A stretch of DNA of 64,000 nt from Gnetum montanum (GCA_015680685.1 MNCI01014977.1:60433-124432), one strand, 5' to 3'. Shown: positions 1 through 13,436, counted from the first letter of the stretch. Notes: generated from the letters alone by a model not told the origin. A program made the numbers and translations.

Positions 1-2
1 TC

Positions 3-1210
3 TTGAAGATCGCTAAGCCATTGGTGGAACTCACAAAGAAAGATGCTTCATTTGTCTAGACCAGGGAATGCGAATCTACATTCCAAACACTCAAACAAAA
101 ACTCATAAAAACTCCAATTCTATGAGCACCCGACTGGTCCAGACCTTTTCATATCATGATGGATGCTCACGAGGGCCCTTATGGGGGCCACTATGCTGGA
201 CGATGCATGGCCATTAAGATCCTGCTTGCGGGATATTACTAGCCCACACTCTTTAGAGATGTGCAATGGTTCACCTGCTCTTGTGAACGATGTTAAAGAG
301 ATGGTGGGATGACTACATGAATGGAGGGCCCCCAATAGTGGATCCAGCCACTAGAACCCTTCGATATTTGGGGCATCAACTTCATGGGTCCCATCACACC
401 CATGTCCAACAGGAATGCATACATCATCATTGTAGTAGACTACTATACTAAGTGGGTAGAGGTAGCAGCTGTCACCAACTATTCCTCAAACATAGCTACA
501 CGGTTTGTCCAACAAAAAATCATGAATAGGTTTGGGGTGCCACATGCACTCATTTCAGATAATGGAACTCATTTCACGGGTACTAATTTTTGTAAACTTA
601 TGCAACACTTGGGGGCTGAACATAAATTTACAACACCTTATCACCCCCAAGCCAACGGGCAGGCTGAAGTCACAAATAAAGGAGATTACAAAGATCCTAA
701 CTAGGACCATCAGCAAACATACGAGGGATTGGAGCACAAAACTTAATGATTCCCTCTGGGCCTATTGTTCCACATGGAAACTTCTTATAGGCTACTCTCC
801 TTACGAGTTAGTGTACGGGAAACTACTGAAACTTCCAGTCTACGCAGAACTCTGAAAACTATCAACTGTCAGTGACTTAGGTCTTGACTTATCATTAGCA
901 CAATGAGAATGACTTATCAACTTGAATATGCTAGATGAGAATCGACTAGTAGCCCTATCATCAAATGAAATCCAAAAGACCTATAATAAAAAACGTCATG
1001 ATCTTAGGATTCGAAAGATAACATTTTGATGTGGAGATAAGGTACTCTACTAAAATCCCACACATGTACCACAATGTAATAAGTTTCAAAAACTATTCAA
1101 GGGACCTTATATTGTTTCTGAAACCTTTCTATCCAGGGCCTTGCTTATACACAAACCTGAGGATCCCATAAAAACATAATTAGTTAATACATAACAATTA
1201 AAACCCTTCC
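3..1210 (+). pseudogene. Degenerate gypsy pol (RT end, H2C2, integrase core and C-terminus)
   Basis: The frame starting at base 3 reads the end of reverse transcriptase (IAKPLVELTKKD, then FQTLKQKLIKTPIL and PFHIMMDA) and then passes almost directly into the H2C2 zinc-finger region (GHYAGRCMAIKIL, CSCERC). Most of RNase H is therefore missing by internal deletion. Integrase core follows at 384-704: VVDYYTKWVEV holds the first catalytic Asp, LISDNGTHFTG the second, and YHPQANGQAEVTNK the region of the catalytic Glu. A frameshift near 680 moves the frame to 532-855 (DSLWAY, SPYELVYGK). After that come the integrase C-terminus (KKRHDLRI, GDKVLY, FKGPYIVS) and several stops. It is not functional. 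Confidence 0.85.
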
Positions 1211-3292
1211 ATGAACTCCAACGAACCAGTGCCACTACCCCCTCATCACTTAGCCAACCTCATTCCATTTTTTAAATCTCCTCCTCTCAACTTAGTCATC
1301 AGGGAGATCACCTTCCATGCTAATCAATTCTACTGGCTCCTCAATTGTTTTTGCAAGTTTTTGTTTTACACCTTTTTGTTTTACAACATCATTCGTATGT
1401 TTACCATTCTTACTTAGTTTTTATTTCTTTATTTACTTATCTATTTATTTGTTTATTTATTTTTATACATATGTTTGTGTTATACCTTTCATTAATAAGT
1501 CATCTTATTATCACAGGATGTACTGGTACAGTTTTTTCTCCTTACAATGGGTTGCATAATATGGTCCACCTATTTTATCTAGCTCCTGCCTTCACATTGT
1601 TGTTTTGGCAGTCACATTCAACTCTCATTTCATGTAACTGGTAGTGAGTCCACGTCATCCACCCATCCACCCACTCCATGGTTTTCCTTCTTTTGGAAAC
1701 ATGTAATCCCCTTCAATTAAAAATAACTTTAATTAATTCATGACTTGCATAGTTTCTAGACTTGAGAAGGACCCAATGGTTTGAACAGGGTGTGACTTCA
1801 AGGGGAATGCAACATTCTTTGTACTTTTCTATTCCCTTGCATGCAAGTGTGTGTCCTCATGGACTTCTTACCACTCTATATTCTCTCCTAACTGAAAGTT
1901 ACATGGTAATTTATCTTTGCATGGTGTTGTCCTCATCACAAAAAAAATGATGAGGATTCAAAGCACACCCGTTGGCCAAATTCATGCGAAAAAACATGGG
2001 CCTTTGCATGGTGTGGTTTCCAGAAAAAAAAAACAAATGCCTAGGAATTCAAAGAACACCCCTTAGACCGCCTCTAATGGGCTACAAGCACTAGTTATAG
2101 GACTTTCTTTGTCCCCTCTAACTCAACCCTTTTTCACTTCCTCTTGCTCACCATGTTGGAGTGGTGGTTGTTTGTGGGAGCATTTTTGTGGTCCAAGGGG
2201 ATAGAATAGTCTTCAAATGTTGATGTGATGTCACTAGGTGTGGTTGGTTTTGGGTCTAGACTAAGGATGGATCCTACCAAGTCACTTAATTACACACTTC
2301 ACATGGGATTTCATGTGATCAACATTAGGAATTCCATCTCACCCCCTCTTCTCTTCCTCATTTTCTTCCCATTGTTCACCTCACTACCAGTTGTATGTCT
2401 TGAATGTCTATCGTGCTCTGCTAGAACTTCTAATTCTTCAACTGGTTCTCATGGATTTGGGTATTAACTTGTAGTCACCATTAATTAACTACAAGGCCCA
2501 CGAACTCCTGTGTTGACGATATGTAAGGGCTACTGAGGCTACCGCCTACTATAGGGAGGACCCACTTGCATATCCTTTGGTTCCATTTGTTAATTTCCTA
2601 TCCTCTTGATAGGGTTGGTCGATCATTTCTATGCTAACCATAGCATGGTCCCTCATTCGCAAAGTTCCATACTATGATATTCTCCTACCTTTAACTCTTC
2701 TTCTAGCTACAATCTTCATTTCTCTATCACTCATACTGTTCTCTGGTCTCTGTGACATCGAATCACCACCATGATTGTGCTCCAATTCACAACTTTGAAC
2801 TTTTTCTTTAACGATCAATGCAGGTTAACATTCAAATCACAACTACATCAAGTAGGCCCCGTATATGCATCCCCCTACGTTTACGCAACCTCGGCTACAT
2901 GGCCTTGTCGACGCAAGGCAAAAATCCTATATATACCCATGTTGCACCTTTGAACTTTGCCCATTTGTACACACAACTAGGGGAGTTTTTCCATTTTTTG
3001 GCACCACGTCTTCTTTCCATGCACCTACTTTTCCTACCACATGTCCTCATCTACCCATCCTTTCCCTCTTTTGCAACCAGAGGTATGCTCTTCANTAAGA
3101 AAAAAACAAAAAACAACGCTATAAATTGCAACTCATGTCTTATTGTTTTTTCTAACCCCTAAACTATACTCCAGGGAACCTAATAGGATGCATGTGCCAT
3201 TTTCATAACTTGGTCAAAATGAGAAGGTGTATGATTGCCATTTCCAACAACTTATACATACATTTTAATTCATGGTTATGCTATGACTATAG
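1211..3292 (+). other. Non-coding post-pol spacer of element A, with internal purine tract and conserved block
   Basis: No credible coding frame is present. At 1294-1308 lies AGTCATCAGGGAGAT, a diverged copy of the terminal purine tract. It is followed by T-rich sequence with repeated TTTTGTTTTACA that matches the same part of C (63727 on) and, inverted, B (18662 and below). Around 2020-2130 the sequence matches B near 17950-18030 (inverted), including GGGCTACAAGCACT. At 2549-2580 GGGAGGACCCACTTGC matches the inverted block of E (50018) and B (17467). A single N lies at 3095. The spacer is thus shared family sequence, not random filler. Confidence 0.65.
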
Positions 3293-6141
3293 ATGGCACC
3301 CAACTCGAGGCATCCAAGGGAAGAAGGACCATCTCAACCAAGGGACAATTGACCTAGAATAGGAAGAGGGTGAGGTGTGCAACCTCTAGAGCATGCGAAG
3401 GGCTCACACGCAACTAGCCCCTTCCATGAAGGACCTGACATGAAATCTGTTTGTTAGATTCCCGAAGTGGACATCCCTGGTAGACAATCGCAAAGGGATG
3501 AGACTCCTGTGATAGCGCTATGACTTGTGGTTACCCTAACCCAAGCCTGTATCAATGCTATCAAGCCGAGAGAGTTGCAATGAATAGTCCTTCAAGAGTT
3601 AAACTTTGGACCGTTTCTAGAGAATGCACTAGAGAAATTTAAAACCTAATTGCAAGATTCTCCTATGTAGCCAATCATCACCTCTAGTGGTGAATGGTAC
3701 CTAGGAGAAACTTACCTCTTCTAGATGAATCGACAACTGGGGTCTAGAGTAAGAATTAAAGACATTAATGTCTCTTACTCTATTGAAGCGATTGCACAAG
3801 CTCTAGGATTACCAAAAATCAAAGCTGATGTGGCAGAGATTTCTAAACAAGTAGACCCCGATGTAAATGGGGAGTGGATCAAGCGGTGCTATGGGATAGA
3901 ATGCAAGGAGTTTGGCACCCTAACAATGGTAAAGAGGGTTTATTCAAAAATTACATCTTGCCACTTGAATCCAACGATAAGACCCAGCAAGATCATGGCC
4001 TTCTCTACTTGTGCATGTGCCGCTTTAAGAAAAAATTTCCCCATCAACCTTTCATAGTTACTTTTCCTGGAGATTGAGAAGAGATTTGCTAAAAATGAAC
4101 ATGGAAGGCAAGCTCTACCTTTTCCTTATTAAATCAAAAAATTGTGTAAATGGGTAGGGATAGCATGATACACCAATGACGCACTTCATCATGGCCCAAT
4201 TGCCTCGTGGTAAGAGATGATGAAGGACAAGACTCTGACCACAACATAACTCAAGGAAGAGTAGCAACCACCTCCACTACCTGCTCAAACAACAAGGTCG
4301 ATCTTGTAGATAATCACAAAATAAATACGCAAGATCTGACAATCACTCTTAAGCCAACAGGAGCAATCAGTAGGAACTGGTGGAGGAGAATACACTTTAG
4401 TCTATTGCCCTTCGATGAGCCATCTTGAGCAAATGGCTCGATCGGTGAGTCTGCTAGAGAGAGCAAGGCCGATGTTTTCTATCATCCAAATGCAAGTGCC
4501 TGCTAAAACTAACCCCAGTGTCTGAGAAGTAATGGTGTCCACTCAACAATTATTTCCTGAAATTTTAGGAAATGCTACTACTTTTTTGATGCACTTAGAG
4601 GATGGAGAGGGGGCAACTGTCCTGGTAATGCAACACTAGGGATAAGAAGTTACAGCTGAAATGGTTGCTAACAAAATTGCTATAGTATTTAATGCACCTA
4701 CAACCCCTATACCATATATACATGGACTTGAAGATGTACAAACATTTGCGGGAAATTCACGTAGTAGGATCAACGTAGCCCAACATGAAGAATTATTGGA
4801 CCAACTAGTGGGAACCAGGCAACTGCTTCCAGATGTCTTTGATTTTTCAAACAACATTACTGTGACCCAGTCAGAGCTTCTCTCAGTAAGGGGAAAGAGC
4901 CTCATCTTGGAGGGGCAACATGAAGCAGCACAAGCGGATCATCAACGCTTGACTATGGAAGTTTCCCAATTAAGGGCCCAACATGCTAATCCAACTCTCC
5001 TCAATCGTGAACTCACCAAGGATGAAGCTTTTCAACAATTTTAAACCAAACTTCAAAAGGTTGAGGGTGAGCAAGAGTTGGTAATCTTTGACAAGTCCTT
5101 AATAGACGCTCATGCTTACCATCTAAACAAGGACTTGGCAGAGGTTCACCAGAAGAATGTCAAGCTGACCACAAAAGTTCATCACCTGCGCAATGTTGGT
5201 GTTAAGAATCAACACATGAAAGACTTCATCCATCAATAGTAGGAGGAGCTAGCCAAGGTAAACACTGATGTGATGAGATTAGCAGCTAAAAATCATAATC
5301 TGTCTATGAAGTTCAAGCCTTGCGACAAAAATTAGCAATTGAAATCGTCGCTTAGAAAAATGAGGCCCTCAAGTTTGAACAAGTTAAAAATCACTATAGG
5401 GACCAAGTGGGATTGCAAAAAGAAGTAAATGAAAAAGAGATTCAATTCATAAAGGATAAAATGAACCAAGCACTTTAGTAGCTCTAGGAAGGAGGCAAGG
5501 TGTGGCAACCCATCTTTGATGGCTTGAACACCTACAACTAGGCTAAGATCCGCCTCAAAGAGCTGAAAATTGAAGAAATAATAGAATACATGGAGTTAGC
5601 CAATCTCCTTTATGCAAACCTAGCAATGCTAATAGCCGAAAGGTCATGGTCAGACCTAGAGAAATAAGTGGCCAACTCGTATTCTTTATACGAGGGCGAG
5701 TTCCAAGTGCATAAAGAGATAAAGCAAAAGCTAAAAATAGCCAATGTGGAACTCGAAGTTCTTCGCACTTGTTTTGAAGAACAACATGCAGTTGCAGAGA
5801 ACTTGGCCCAATGAATGAATGACTACCAGTAGTTGCAGACATCAATCCAAGCATTCAACATTGAACGAAAACAATTCACTACTTGGTTTATCAATTTGAA
5901 GGAACTCTTTCTTAAACTTCCATGTCCTTAGGATGTTCATATTCCAGCACACATTGGTGAAGCTGTCTAGATAGTGAACAATCCTAGAAGTAAAGAAGAT
6001 AAAATGAGGGCATTGTTGGAGGCTTTTTGATTACCTTTGGAAGTTGTAGCTACTGCAAGGCAACTGTCATCAACAACACAACAGCCACATGCACCAAAAG
6101 TTGGTGAAGGCCTATTAGAACCAGTGCCACTAGGGACAGTG
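3293..6141 (+). pseudogene. Degenerate post-pol ORF with LGLP-type domain and long coiled coil
   Basis: One frame from the ATG at 3293 stays recognisable, with scattered stops and frameshifts, to about 6141. At 3725-4057 it reads INVSYSIEAIAQALGLP followed by a stretch around NPTIRPSKIMAFST. That pattern recalls the 'putative plant transposon protein' domain found in ORFs of Tat-type elements; this is memory-based and moderate. From 4661 to about 5900 the reading is rich in E, K, Q and L with heptad-like spacing (EELLDQL, RLTMEVSQLRAQH, KDLAEVHQKNVKL), suggesting a coiled coil. It occupies the env-like position between pol and the 3' LTR. B, C, D and E show no equivalent. Its function is unknown. 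Confidence 0.55.
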
Positions 6142-6348
6142 TGACCTTCTCTAGCAACTTTAGCATATTTTGGTAGGGTGTTCAATTTTTTCTCTTAACA
6201 CCACAATTTTGTAATTTATTTTTTCCATACACCCAGGCACTTGGTATGTTAATGGAGTCAGTGTGTGTGTAAATGTGTTTCTTCATGTGTATAGTCAATA
6301 ACTTCATACCTTACAAATTGTAATAAACTCAAGGACAAGTTTTCACTC

Positions 6349-6361
6349 AGTCATGGGGGTA
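6349..6361 (+). promoter_or_regulatory. Terminal polypurine tract of element A
   Basis: AGTCATGGGGGTA directly precedes the LTR start TGATGAAG at 6362. This is the expected plus-strand priming site. The same sequence, inverted, abuts the 3' LTRs of B and E. Confidence 0.75.
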
Positions 6362-7257
6362 TGATGAAGTGTTCAGTTGATACATCGACTGGGCCATGTT
6401 AACGAAGCCTTGTTAATGCGATCGCATTGACGTGACCCCATCAACGTATCCGTCCATGCGTTAACGTGACCCCGTTAATGCAAAATCTATCTCTTGCTAT
6501 AAATATGCGTACACCCATAGCATTTATGGCATCTTTTGGAGTATTTGTAGCCAAACTCTTACAATTTGTTCCTGTAAGAGTTAGAATATTTTTAAAGTGC
6601 CCGCAACAAGTGTGAGAAAGGTGTATGGCTCTTTATTCGAGCGCTAATGTACATAAGCCCATTGGCATGATCGGCAATAAAGACGAAATTTTTGAGCATT
6701 CCTTGTAGCATTTGGAATTAATCACTTAAGCATTTTAATAGTTTAATATTTCAACGCTTTAATAATTTTAGAAGCTTTTACTGTTATCACTTTAATGTTA
6801 TTGTCCTTTCATATTTGATGAGAACCATAGGCATGACTGTCTCAAACATATATCAAACACTTGGTAACCTAGTGACGCTTAATGTTTGGTAACCTAGCAA
6901 TGGTTAGGGTATGCTCAAGATGTGCACGAAAGATGGGATCAGTTTCTTATGCTAGGGAGAGTTAAACGATAGAGTAGAACAATTGTAACTTACACAACTT
7001 TCCATTTCCCACAATTAAAGAATTAGACTTTTAAAGATAAAAGAAAAAACCAATAAAAATCATTTGCCTCAATCTCACTTAACTATCGCTTTAGAATATC
7101 ACCAATGAGGTTGGGAAGACAACAACCATTCTAACTAAGGTTTTGCTGGTTAGAGTTTAGTGTATGCAAGTGCTTGCAATCTACAGAATTTGACCGAGTT
7201 GCATGTGAACGCCTATGATTCATATGGTTGGGCATAGGGGTACCTCGCTGCTCATCA
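6362..7257 (+). repeat. 3' LTR of element A
   Basis: It begins TGATGAAG right after the purine tract and ends CTCATCA at 7257. U3 carries repeated GTTAACG/GTTAATGCG words, a TATA box (TATAAATA at 6498-6505), and an AATAAAGACGAA polyadenylation-type word near 6680 that is also present in the LTRs of B and C. The 3' end (GGTTGGGCATAGGGGTACC...CTCATCA) matches the LTR ends of B, C and E. Confidence 0.75.
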
Positions 7258-7602
7258 TATGTGTTCAAGATGTGTACAGAAAGTGGGATCAAATACTTAT
7301 GTTAGGATTAGTTAGAGATTCCTTAATTAGTAAACTAAATTAGCTATTAAATTACTTCATTTCTCTATTTTAAAGCACTAGGAACATAAAACATAAAATA
7401 ATTAAAATCATATGCCTAAATTACACTTAACCATACCTTTGTACATCACAAGTGTAACTGGGAAGACAACGAATGACTATTAGGGCAAGTTCAGTTCCTA
7501 GAGGCTAGTGCACCGAAAGACATAGAGTCCATGGAATTTGACTAAATCACACATGAACACTTAGTGATTCGTATGGTTGAGCGTAGGGGTACTCATCGCT
7601 CA
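7258..7602 (+). repeat. Partial second copy of the LTR 3' portion
   Basis: The sequence from GTTCAAGATGTGTACAG through GGTTGAGCGTAGGGGTACTCATCGCTCATCA repeats, diverged, the last 345 or so bases of the LTR to its left (from about 6912). It has no U3 or TATA part. It is either a tandem duplication of the LTR end or a truncated LTR of a sister copy. The next 300 bases (7603-7901) show nothing recognisable. Confidence 0.65.
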
Positions 7603-7914
7603 TCACTTGGTTTGATCAAATTCTTATCTTATCATGATTACAGAGTTAGAAAAATTTCAAAAAGAAACCCCCAAGTGTTATGTTCCTTACTATTATGACC
7701 TTTTGTAGTTATCATTTCCCTATTTACTATACCCTTGTTTGGTTGATATGCTTATTTAGAAGGATTGGTTAAGTTCTTTGGCTGAAATTTGGTTAGTTAG
7801 ATACAATGTTCCTATTTTTCTCTTATACTTATCCTTGATAATGTCTTTTGGGTGTTAGAAAATTTTGGCTTAAATTTTTGTATGTACGTGCACTAGACCT
7901 CCTCCCCCATGACT

Positions 7915-10236
7915 AAGTTGAGTGCTCTAGGATCAACAAGGTTTAAGAATCATAGAAATCAAAGGTATGGTGAGGAAGTTATTGCTTCAGAAAGTTAGGT
8001 TGCTTAAGCTTAGAAAAACTACAAAAACTCCTCTTGCTATGAAATGGAAAAATGACAAAATTTTTCTAACTCTCACATGTATATATACTATTTTTATGTG
8101 CACAACATTTTTGATATGACATCATAGCTTCAATGTTGTAGGGCCTCATCCATCCTAGCTACGATGTCATTGTTAGAAAATTTTGATTTTTGAGTAATTT
8201 TCAATGGAAAAATGAGTCAACTGGATGATGTGGAAGACATAGAGATTTTCTAAAGGATCATGGATTGTAAATTATGCTTAGAATTCAAGATTTTGGCTTC
8301 GAAAGTTTTAAGAAAGGAATTTTAGGTAACGAAAGTTTATGGATTTGGTATGAGATGGATTAAAGATTCTAAATTGATGGACACATTATGAAATAGTATG
8401 GGAATTTTTTATTGAGTCTTGATTATATTGGAAGGCACAATATGATGTGGAATTGTTTCTCAAGTATGAGATACAATAGTTATAGAAGTGGATCCTTCCC
8501 AAAGCAAGCTTTAGCCCTTAGTGGCTTTGTATAACCACGCCTAAAAGTGTCTGTAGGCACTCAAGGAGTTGAATGTAAGACATACCTATCTAGCAAAACA
8601 CAAATGTTAGTATTGTCAAATTGGGAAAATAACACTATATACTATAGAACCATAAAGTTATGATTAAATATAAAGTGAGGTGGAATGAAGTGTAAAAGGG
8701 ATTGCAAAGATTGGGACGTGAGGTGTCTTACCATAGGCATAATGAATCCTTATGTGTAATTTGTGGTTAAGATAATTATTAGCCTTTCTGTCCAAGATTC
8801 AAATCAAGTCCAAATCACTTTCTAGTGACATCGCATTGTTTCATCCCCAGGGCTCACAACCATAAGACTACCATTATTGTAAGAAGTATTGCCACTTGGC
8901 ACTATTGTTCAAGGAAGGATTTTATTAATTGCATACTTTCTATTTTTTAGAGTTCTAAGAAGCAGTTTACCTTCAAGCATGGGTGACATGTCTTTCTAGT
9001 GGGACCCCTAGAAATTTTATTCTATGCTTTTGTTCTATTTTACTGTGTCAACCTTACCAAAGGACTACCTTTAGGCATGAGTAACATGTCTTTCCAATGA
9101 CATGTAAGGGAGCACTTATTGTACTCTTACTTTCATATTTTTTTTTGTTAGAAATCAAGAGAATAATACATCCTTAACAACAAGATAGAACTTATAGCAG
9201 TAATCCTAGAAAATCCACAAGTTCCCTTGATGTCCCACCCTTTTCATTCCCACTTAGTTATTCACTCTTCGGTCCAAGAATAATGATCACATGGTTATTA
9301 TTAGTTTTATTGAGAGAAGAATGTCATTATGGTCATGGTAAGAACCTCTTATTATTGGAATGGATGGATGGATGTCATGGTCTCACTATATAGGTGATTA
9401 GTCCTTTATGACTTGATAAGATAGAGTAATTTTCATCTTATTGAAACTACATCTTGCTTTATTCCATGCATCTTATTAAAAACTAACAAGAATATGTACA
9501 AGAGAAATAATGGAAAAGTATAGAAAAACTATAAAATGTATAAAAAATTGAAAAGATAGTAAGAATGAAAATTTGTCAAAAAAATAGGAAATTGTTAAGA
9601 AGTTAGAAAATAGAAAAGTATGAAAAAAATTATTAAATAATATAAAAATTATTAATAAATGTGAAAAAGTATAATTAAGAAATTATAAATCAAAAAAGAA
9701 TTAGAAAAAAAAAGTTAAAAAGCACTTATCAACTCCTAAGTTAAGGTAAGACATCTCTCCCATGACTGAACTCATGGACAAGTGTTAAGAAAATGGACCC
9801 TAGATCCCATGGATCATACAATCTAGGTTTCTCATTTATTATCCTTAGTGATTTAATTTTTCAATTATTATCCCATGTAATCCTAATGGTAATTGAATCC
9901 TAATCATTTGAGGATATATATCTTATTGGACTAGATGGTCTTTCCATCTCAAAAGATTCAACTATACTCTTTTTTTGTTCTTAAACTCAAAATTTAAGCA
10001 TCCATTTCCATTATTTGTTGGTGTATGATTATGATTTATGATATCCTTTTGTGAGTTCTCATTTTGGGTCATTTTATTAGGATAGGAGTTAACAAGTGAG
10101 TCAGACATTTCCATGCATGCTTTGGATAGTTTTAGGTTCTCAATTTTTGACCATTGCATGTCTTTCAGTTTGGTGATCCATGTTTCTTTTTGTTCACACA
10201 CTTTTTTTTCACTTCTATTGTGAGCTAGTGTAAGGA
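7915..10236 (-). other. Non-coding 3' spacer of element D
   Basis: No coding frame is supported. Bases 8491-8880 match E 50018-50380, including GTCTGTAGGCACT, GGGATTG and the ATTGTTTCATCCC region. At 9752-9767 there is an inverted purine tract (ATCTCTCCCATGACT) corresponding to the internal tract of B and C. Bases 9520-9720 are A-rich with many AAAAATT words. Confidence 0.55.
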
Positions 10237-10700
10237 CTATGTTGACATTTTGAAATTGTAGTCCAAACTACACCCTTTGTTATCATTAGTAATGCATGGA
10301 ATTCTTTGCGTATGTATGGCTCCTTGCTCATCTTCCTTAGAGATTTCCACAGATAAATCTCTCATTCCTAACTTAGCATCTATTATGTTAATCCATGCTC
10401 TCCCCATAATGATAAGAAATTTCTTATTGTCATTCTTCACATTGATCACTAAGAAATCCATTGGATAAGACCACCCATTGATGGTGGTTACCACATCTTC
10501 TATCTGTCCCAAAGGAATGTTGATAGACTGATCTGCGAATGCTAACCTTATGTTGCACTTTTTTAAAGGATGGTAGGTTTCATGCCTTGTATGTTTCTTG
10601 AGATATTAAATTTACCCTAGAACCTAAATTGACTATAGCCTTGCATGGTGCATTTCCAAAAAATTTTAGATAAATTAGGGAAATTCTTGAATTAATTCTT
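10237..10700 (-). pseudogene. Retropepsin-type protease remnant of element D
   Basis: The minus-strand reading GQIEDVVTTINGWSYPMDFLVI...FLIIMGRAW aligns with the Tat/Athila-type protease pattern LEDV...PVDFVV...PIILGRPF. Just upstream, NLGSRVNLIS takes the place of the active-site D-S/T-G motif, so the catalytic Asp is lost (Asn). The same segment in B and C reads DSSSGVNLIS and NSGSRVNLIS. The copy is not functional. Confidence 0.65.
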
Positions 10701-10960
10701 TTCTTGGGAAGTATCCCTACCTTTATCCAATCTAATACTATATCTATTAGCATGACAGTTGTAAGTTTTTGATTTGATCATTGTGGAAGCATAGTGTTGG
10801 TAGTAGGATCTATCATATAAGGAACATGATTCAATGAAGTACTAACTCTACCAACTCTTTCTAGACTTGTTATAAAGAAAGGACATTTCTTAATGTTGCC
10901 TTTACTATTGCTGGTATGATCCTCTATTTGTATATTCACTACCCTTGTAGCACTTCTCTA

Positions 10961-13313
10961 CTAAGGTTGTGATGGTAGCTCCCCTTGCATTATGGGTGGT
11001 GGCACTTGTGGTAGAGGATTGGAAGGTTGACTTAATGGACCAGCTACTGGTTGATGAACGTATAGATTGTAATCCATCCTTATAGTGGTAGGCCTATAAT
11101 ACTCAAGTGGATAATATTGAGAAGTGTAAACTATTATGTTCCCTAGAGATATCAAATGCTGCACATAATATCCATAAGGGTCTAGCTATTAATATGGATA
11201 CTATTGCCTCAATGGTGGCATTGCCCACACTTTTGGTTGTTACCACTATTGCTAATATTGCTCTTATGATTGTGGATAAGCTTCAATTGGATAATAAGCT
11301 AGTTGAAAGGTCTTTCTGTAGTTACCTTGAGTGTAAGGTAACCATGTTGGCATTTTCTTTTTGACAAACCTTGAATTAAGTGCATATGCCCTTGATTCTT
11401 GTAAGTGGACTATCACAGAATAGCATCCCTTAGGATGTTCATACTAGCATACTTTACATTCTTCCTCATTCTCTAAGCTTGAGTCAATACATTCTTCCAA
11501 TGAAGCAACTTTTCATTTTTGTTTATAGTGTTCACATCCATAGTCTCTTTTATTTTTCTTCTTCTTTCCCTTATTGAAAGTGTGTTTAGTTCTTTCTTCT
11601 ACAATTTTCAAAACCATAGTAAATTTTTCGTCCACTAAGTCCCACATATTTTCTACCTTGGTTGCTATATCATTCACAAATTTTTGAATCAATAGAGTTT
11701 TATTTTGGATCATCTCTTCCAAGGTTTCTTCCTCTTACTTATCACACATTTGTACATCTCTTTTTCTGATAAAAGGATTGTAATTATATTCCTCAGCTAA
11801 TTCTCTCTTTTTCAACTCACCATCCTCCTTCACCACTTAATCTATTAGCCTATGGATTTAATGGGCAATCATCTCTGATAGTCTTCCTTGGCCATAGACC
11901 CTAAGGTTTTCTTTGTTTTGTTCCTCAACCAATCAATAATGTGCCTAAGCTACTCCCTTTAGAAAAATCCATGGCCTAGGCATATATGTAGAAGAGAGTA
12001 GTACTTGTTCATTCCTATGTCAAGGGATTCATGTGTCCCTTACTTCTAACCCTGGATCTACTTTCTAAGATTGAACACCCTAGAGTAAGTTTGGTATTTA
12101 TTAGTGAATAGTTTAAGCATGGTACTCCACCTTCTGATTGATTCAGGTTCTAATGATCTGTACCAGCTTTCTGCCTCTTTGATGAGTGTCCTGGGGAACA
12201 ACTTGAGCTTTTTTTAATCATTGTCAATATTTTGTAGGGCATAGGCATCATGAACTGCTTGAAGGTGATGTTGTGGATTTGCATTATATTCACCTTCAAG
12301 TTTAAGAATATTATTCATGTTAAGTCACTTAATGTGATTATTCTTCACATGCTTGGTTGGAATGTACACTACTTTCGTAATGTTGATCATGTTACAAGTA
12401 GCCAATAGGGCTTCTTCATGGTCATAGAGTCTATATGCTCTATTGTAGTGATGTGCCCTTTGGTACTCATATCACACTCTCTCTTCACATCTATTCCTAT
12501 CTCTTCATGTTTCATACTCATCATCTTCCTCACCAAGATGCCTTTGACAATTCTCATGCCTATCATGAGCTCAATGTCTCTCCTTGTCATGATTTTTGAA
12601 CATTTGTTCTCTTTTGTCAAAGTTCACCAATGATTGTAAGGAGGAAAATGAAGTAGTTAGAGAATGATGTTGGCTAGTTCTCCTTTTATGACTTTTGAAT
12701 TTATCTCTTTGTGACCTTGCAAAACTCTAGGCCTTGAGTCCTGCTTGTGTTTAGAGTCCTCTACCTCTCTTCTTGGTGTATGTACAAGGGTTAAATGTAA
12801 CTATACTTTGACAGGTTCTTCTAGATATATAATCAACACTTGTAAATGGGCTCCATGATTATAGTAGAGTTTTTCTACTAAAAATGCATTACGATCAAGT
12901 TCTTCTAGGAAAACATTAAGATTGATTTACTTTTCCTTCTTATTCTCAAGCTTGGTCTTCATAGCAGTGTCTCTTTGCACTTGTGCCTTTATGGGTTGGT
13001 AGGGTCTAGTCATGTGTTTGATCACATGATACCCCTTTTGCGCATGGCTCAAATTCATTCCCTTAAAGCCTGCTTGAAGCATGGTTGGTGCTAAATTCTT
13101 TGGAGGCAAAATGATGTTGCCCTGTAAGTCTCTCCACCTTAGCTACCTATCTTGATGAAAGATGAATGCAAAATTAGGGTAATAAGGATTAGTGTGAGCA
13201 TATGTGATTCGTGTTTGCATAGGCATACTTTAGTCATCATCATCATGTGTTATGTCATTATCCTTTTGTAGCTCTTTGGAAAGTGATAATTTTTCTTTAA
13301 GTGTTGAAGCCAT
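10961..13313 (-). pseudogene. Degenerate gag of element D
   Basis: It starts at the ATG at 13313 (minus), about 120 bases inside the primer site. It is broken by many stops. Pieces include KVENMWDLVDEKFTMVLKIVEE (11513-11722), which matches KVDEIWSSLDSKIETVLKIVEE of B, and a proline-rich end (10961-11164, PLSQPSNPLPQVPPPIMQ) resembling the end of gag in C. The gag of this family would form the particle core; this copy cannot. Confidence 0.6.
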
Positions 13314-13436
13314 TTTGTATGTTTGATGCTTAGTTATGTGTGTGTTGTTAAGTCTAATTAAAGGTATAAGGATAGACTTTGTGGTTCTTGATACAACCAA
13401 CTTTATAAGATCAATTACTTAGCACACATTGACACA

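Larger units (their letters stand above)
1..7257 (+). mobile_element. Element A: Ty3/gypsy (Tat/Athila-like) retrotransposon, 5' part outside window
   Basis: The order on the plus strand is end of RT, fused to H2C2/integrase remnants (3-1210), a non-coding spacer with an internal purine tract, a degenerate ORF with coiled coil (3293-6141), a terminal purine tract (6349-6361) and a 3' LTR (6362-7257). The integrase region carries a PFDIWGINFMGP-type motif, which is typical of the plant Tat/Athila branch. All reading frames contain stops, so the copy is dead. The 5' LTR, gag and most of pol lie left of the window. Its spacer is homologous to those of elements B, C, D and E, so it is the only copy here that shows what the pol of this family looked like. 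Confidence 0.8.
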
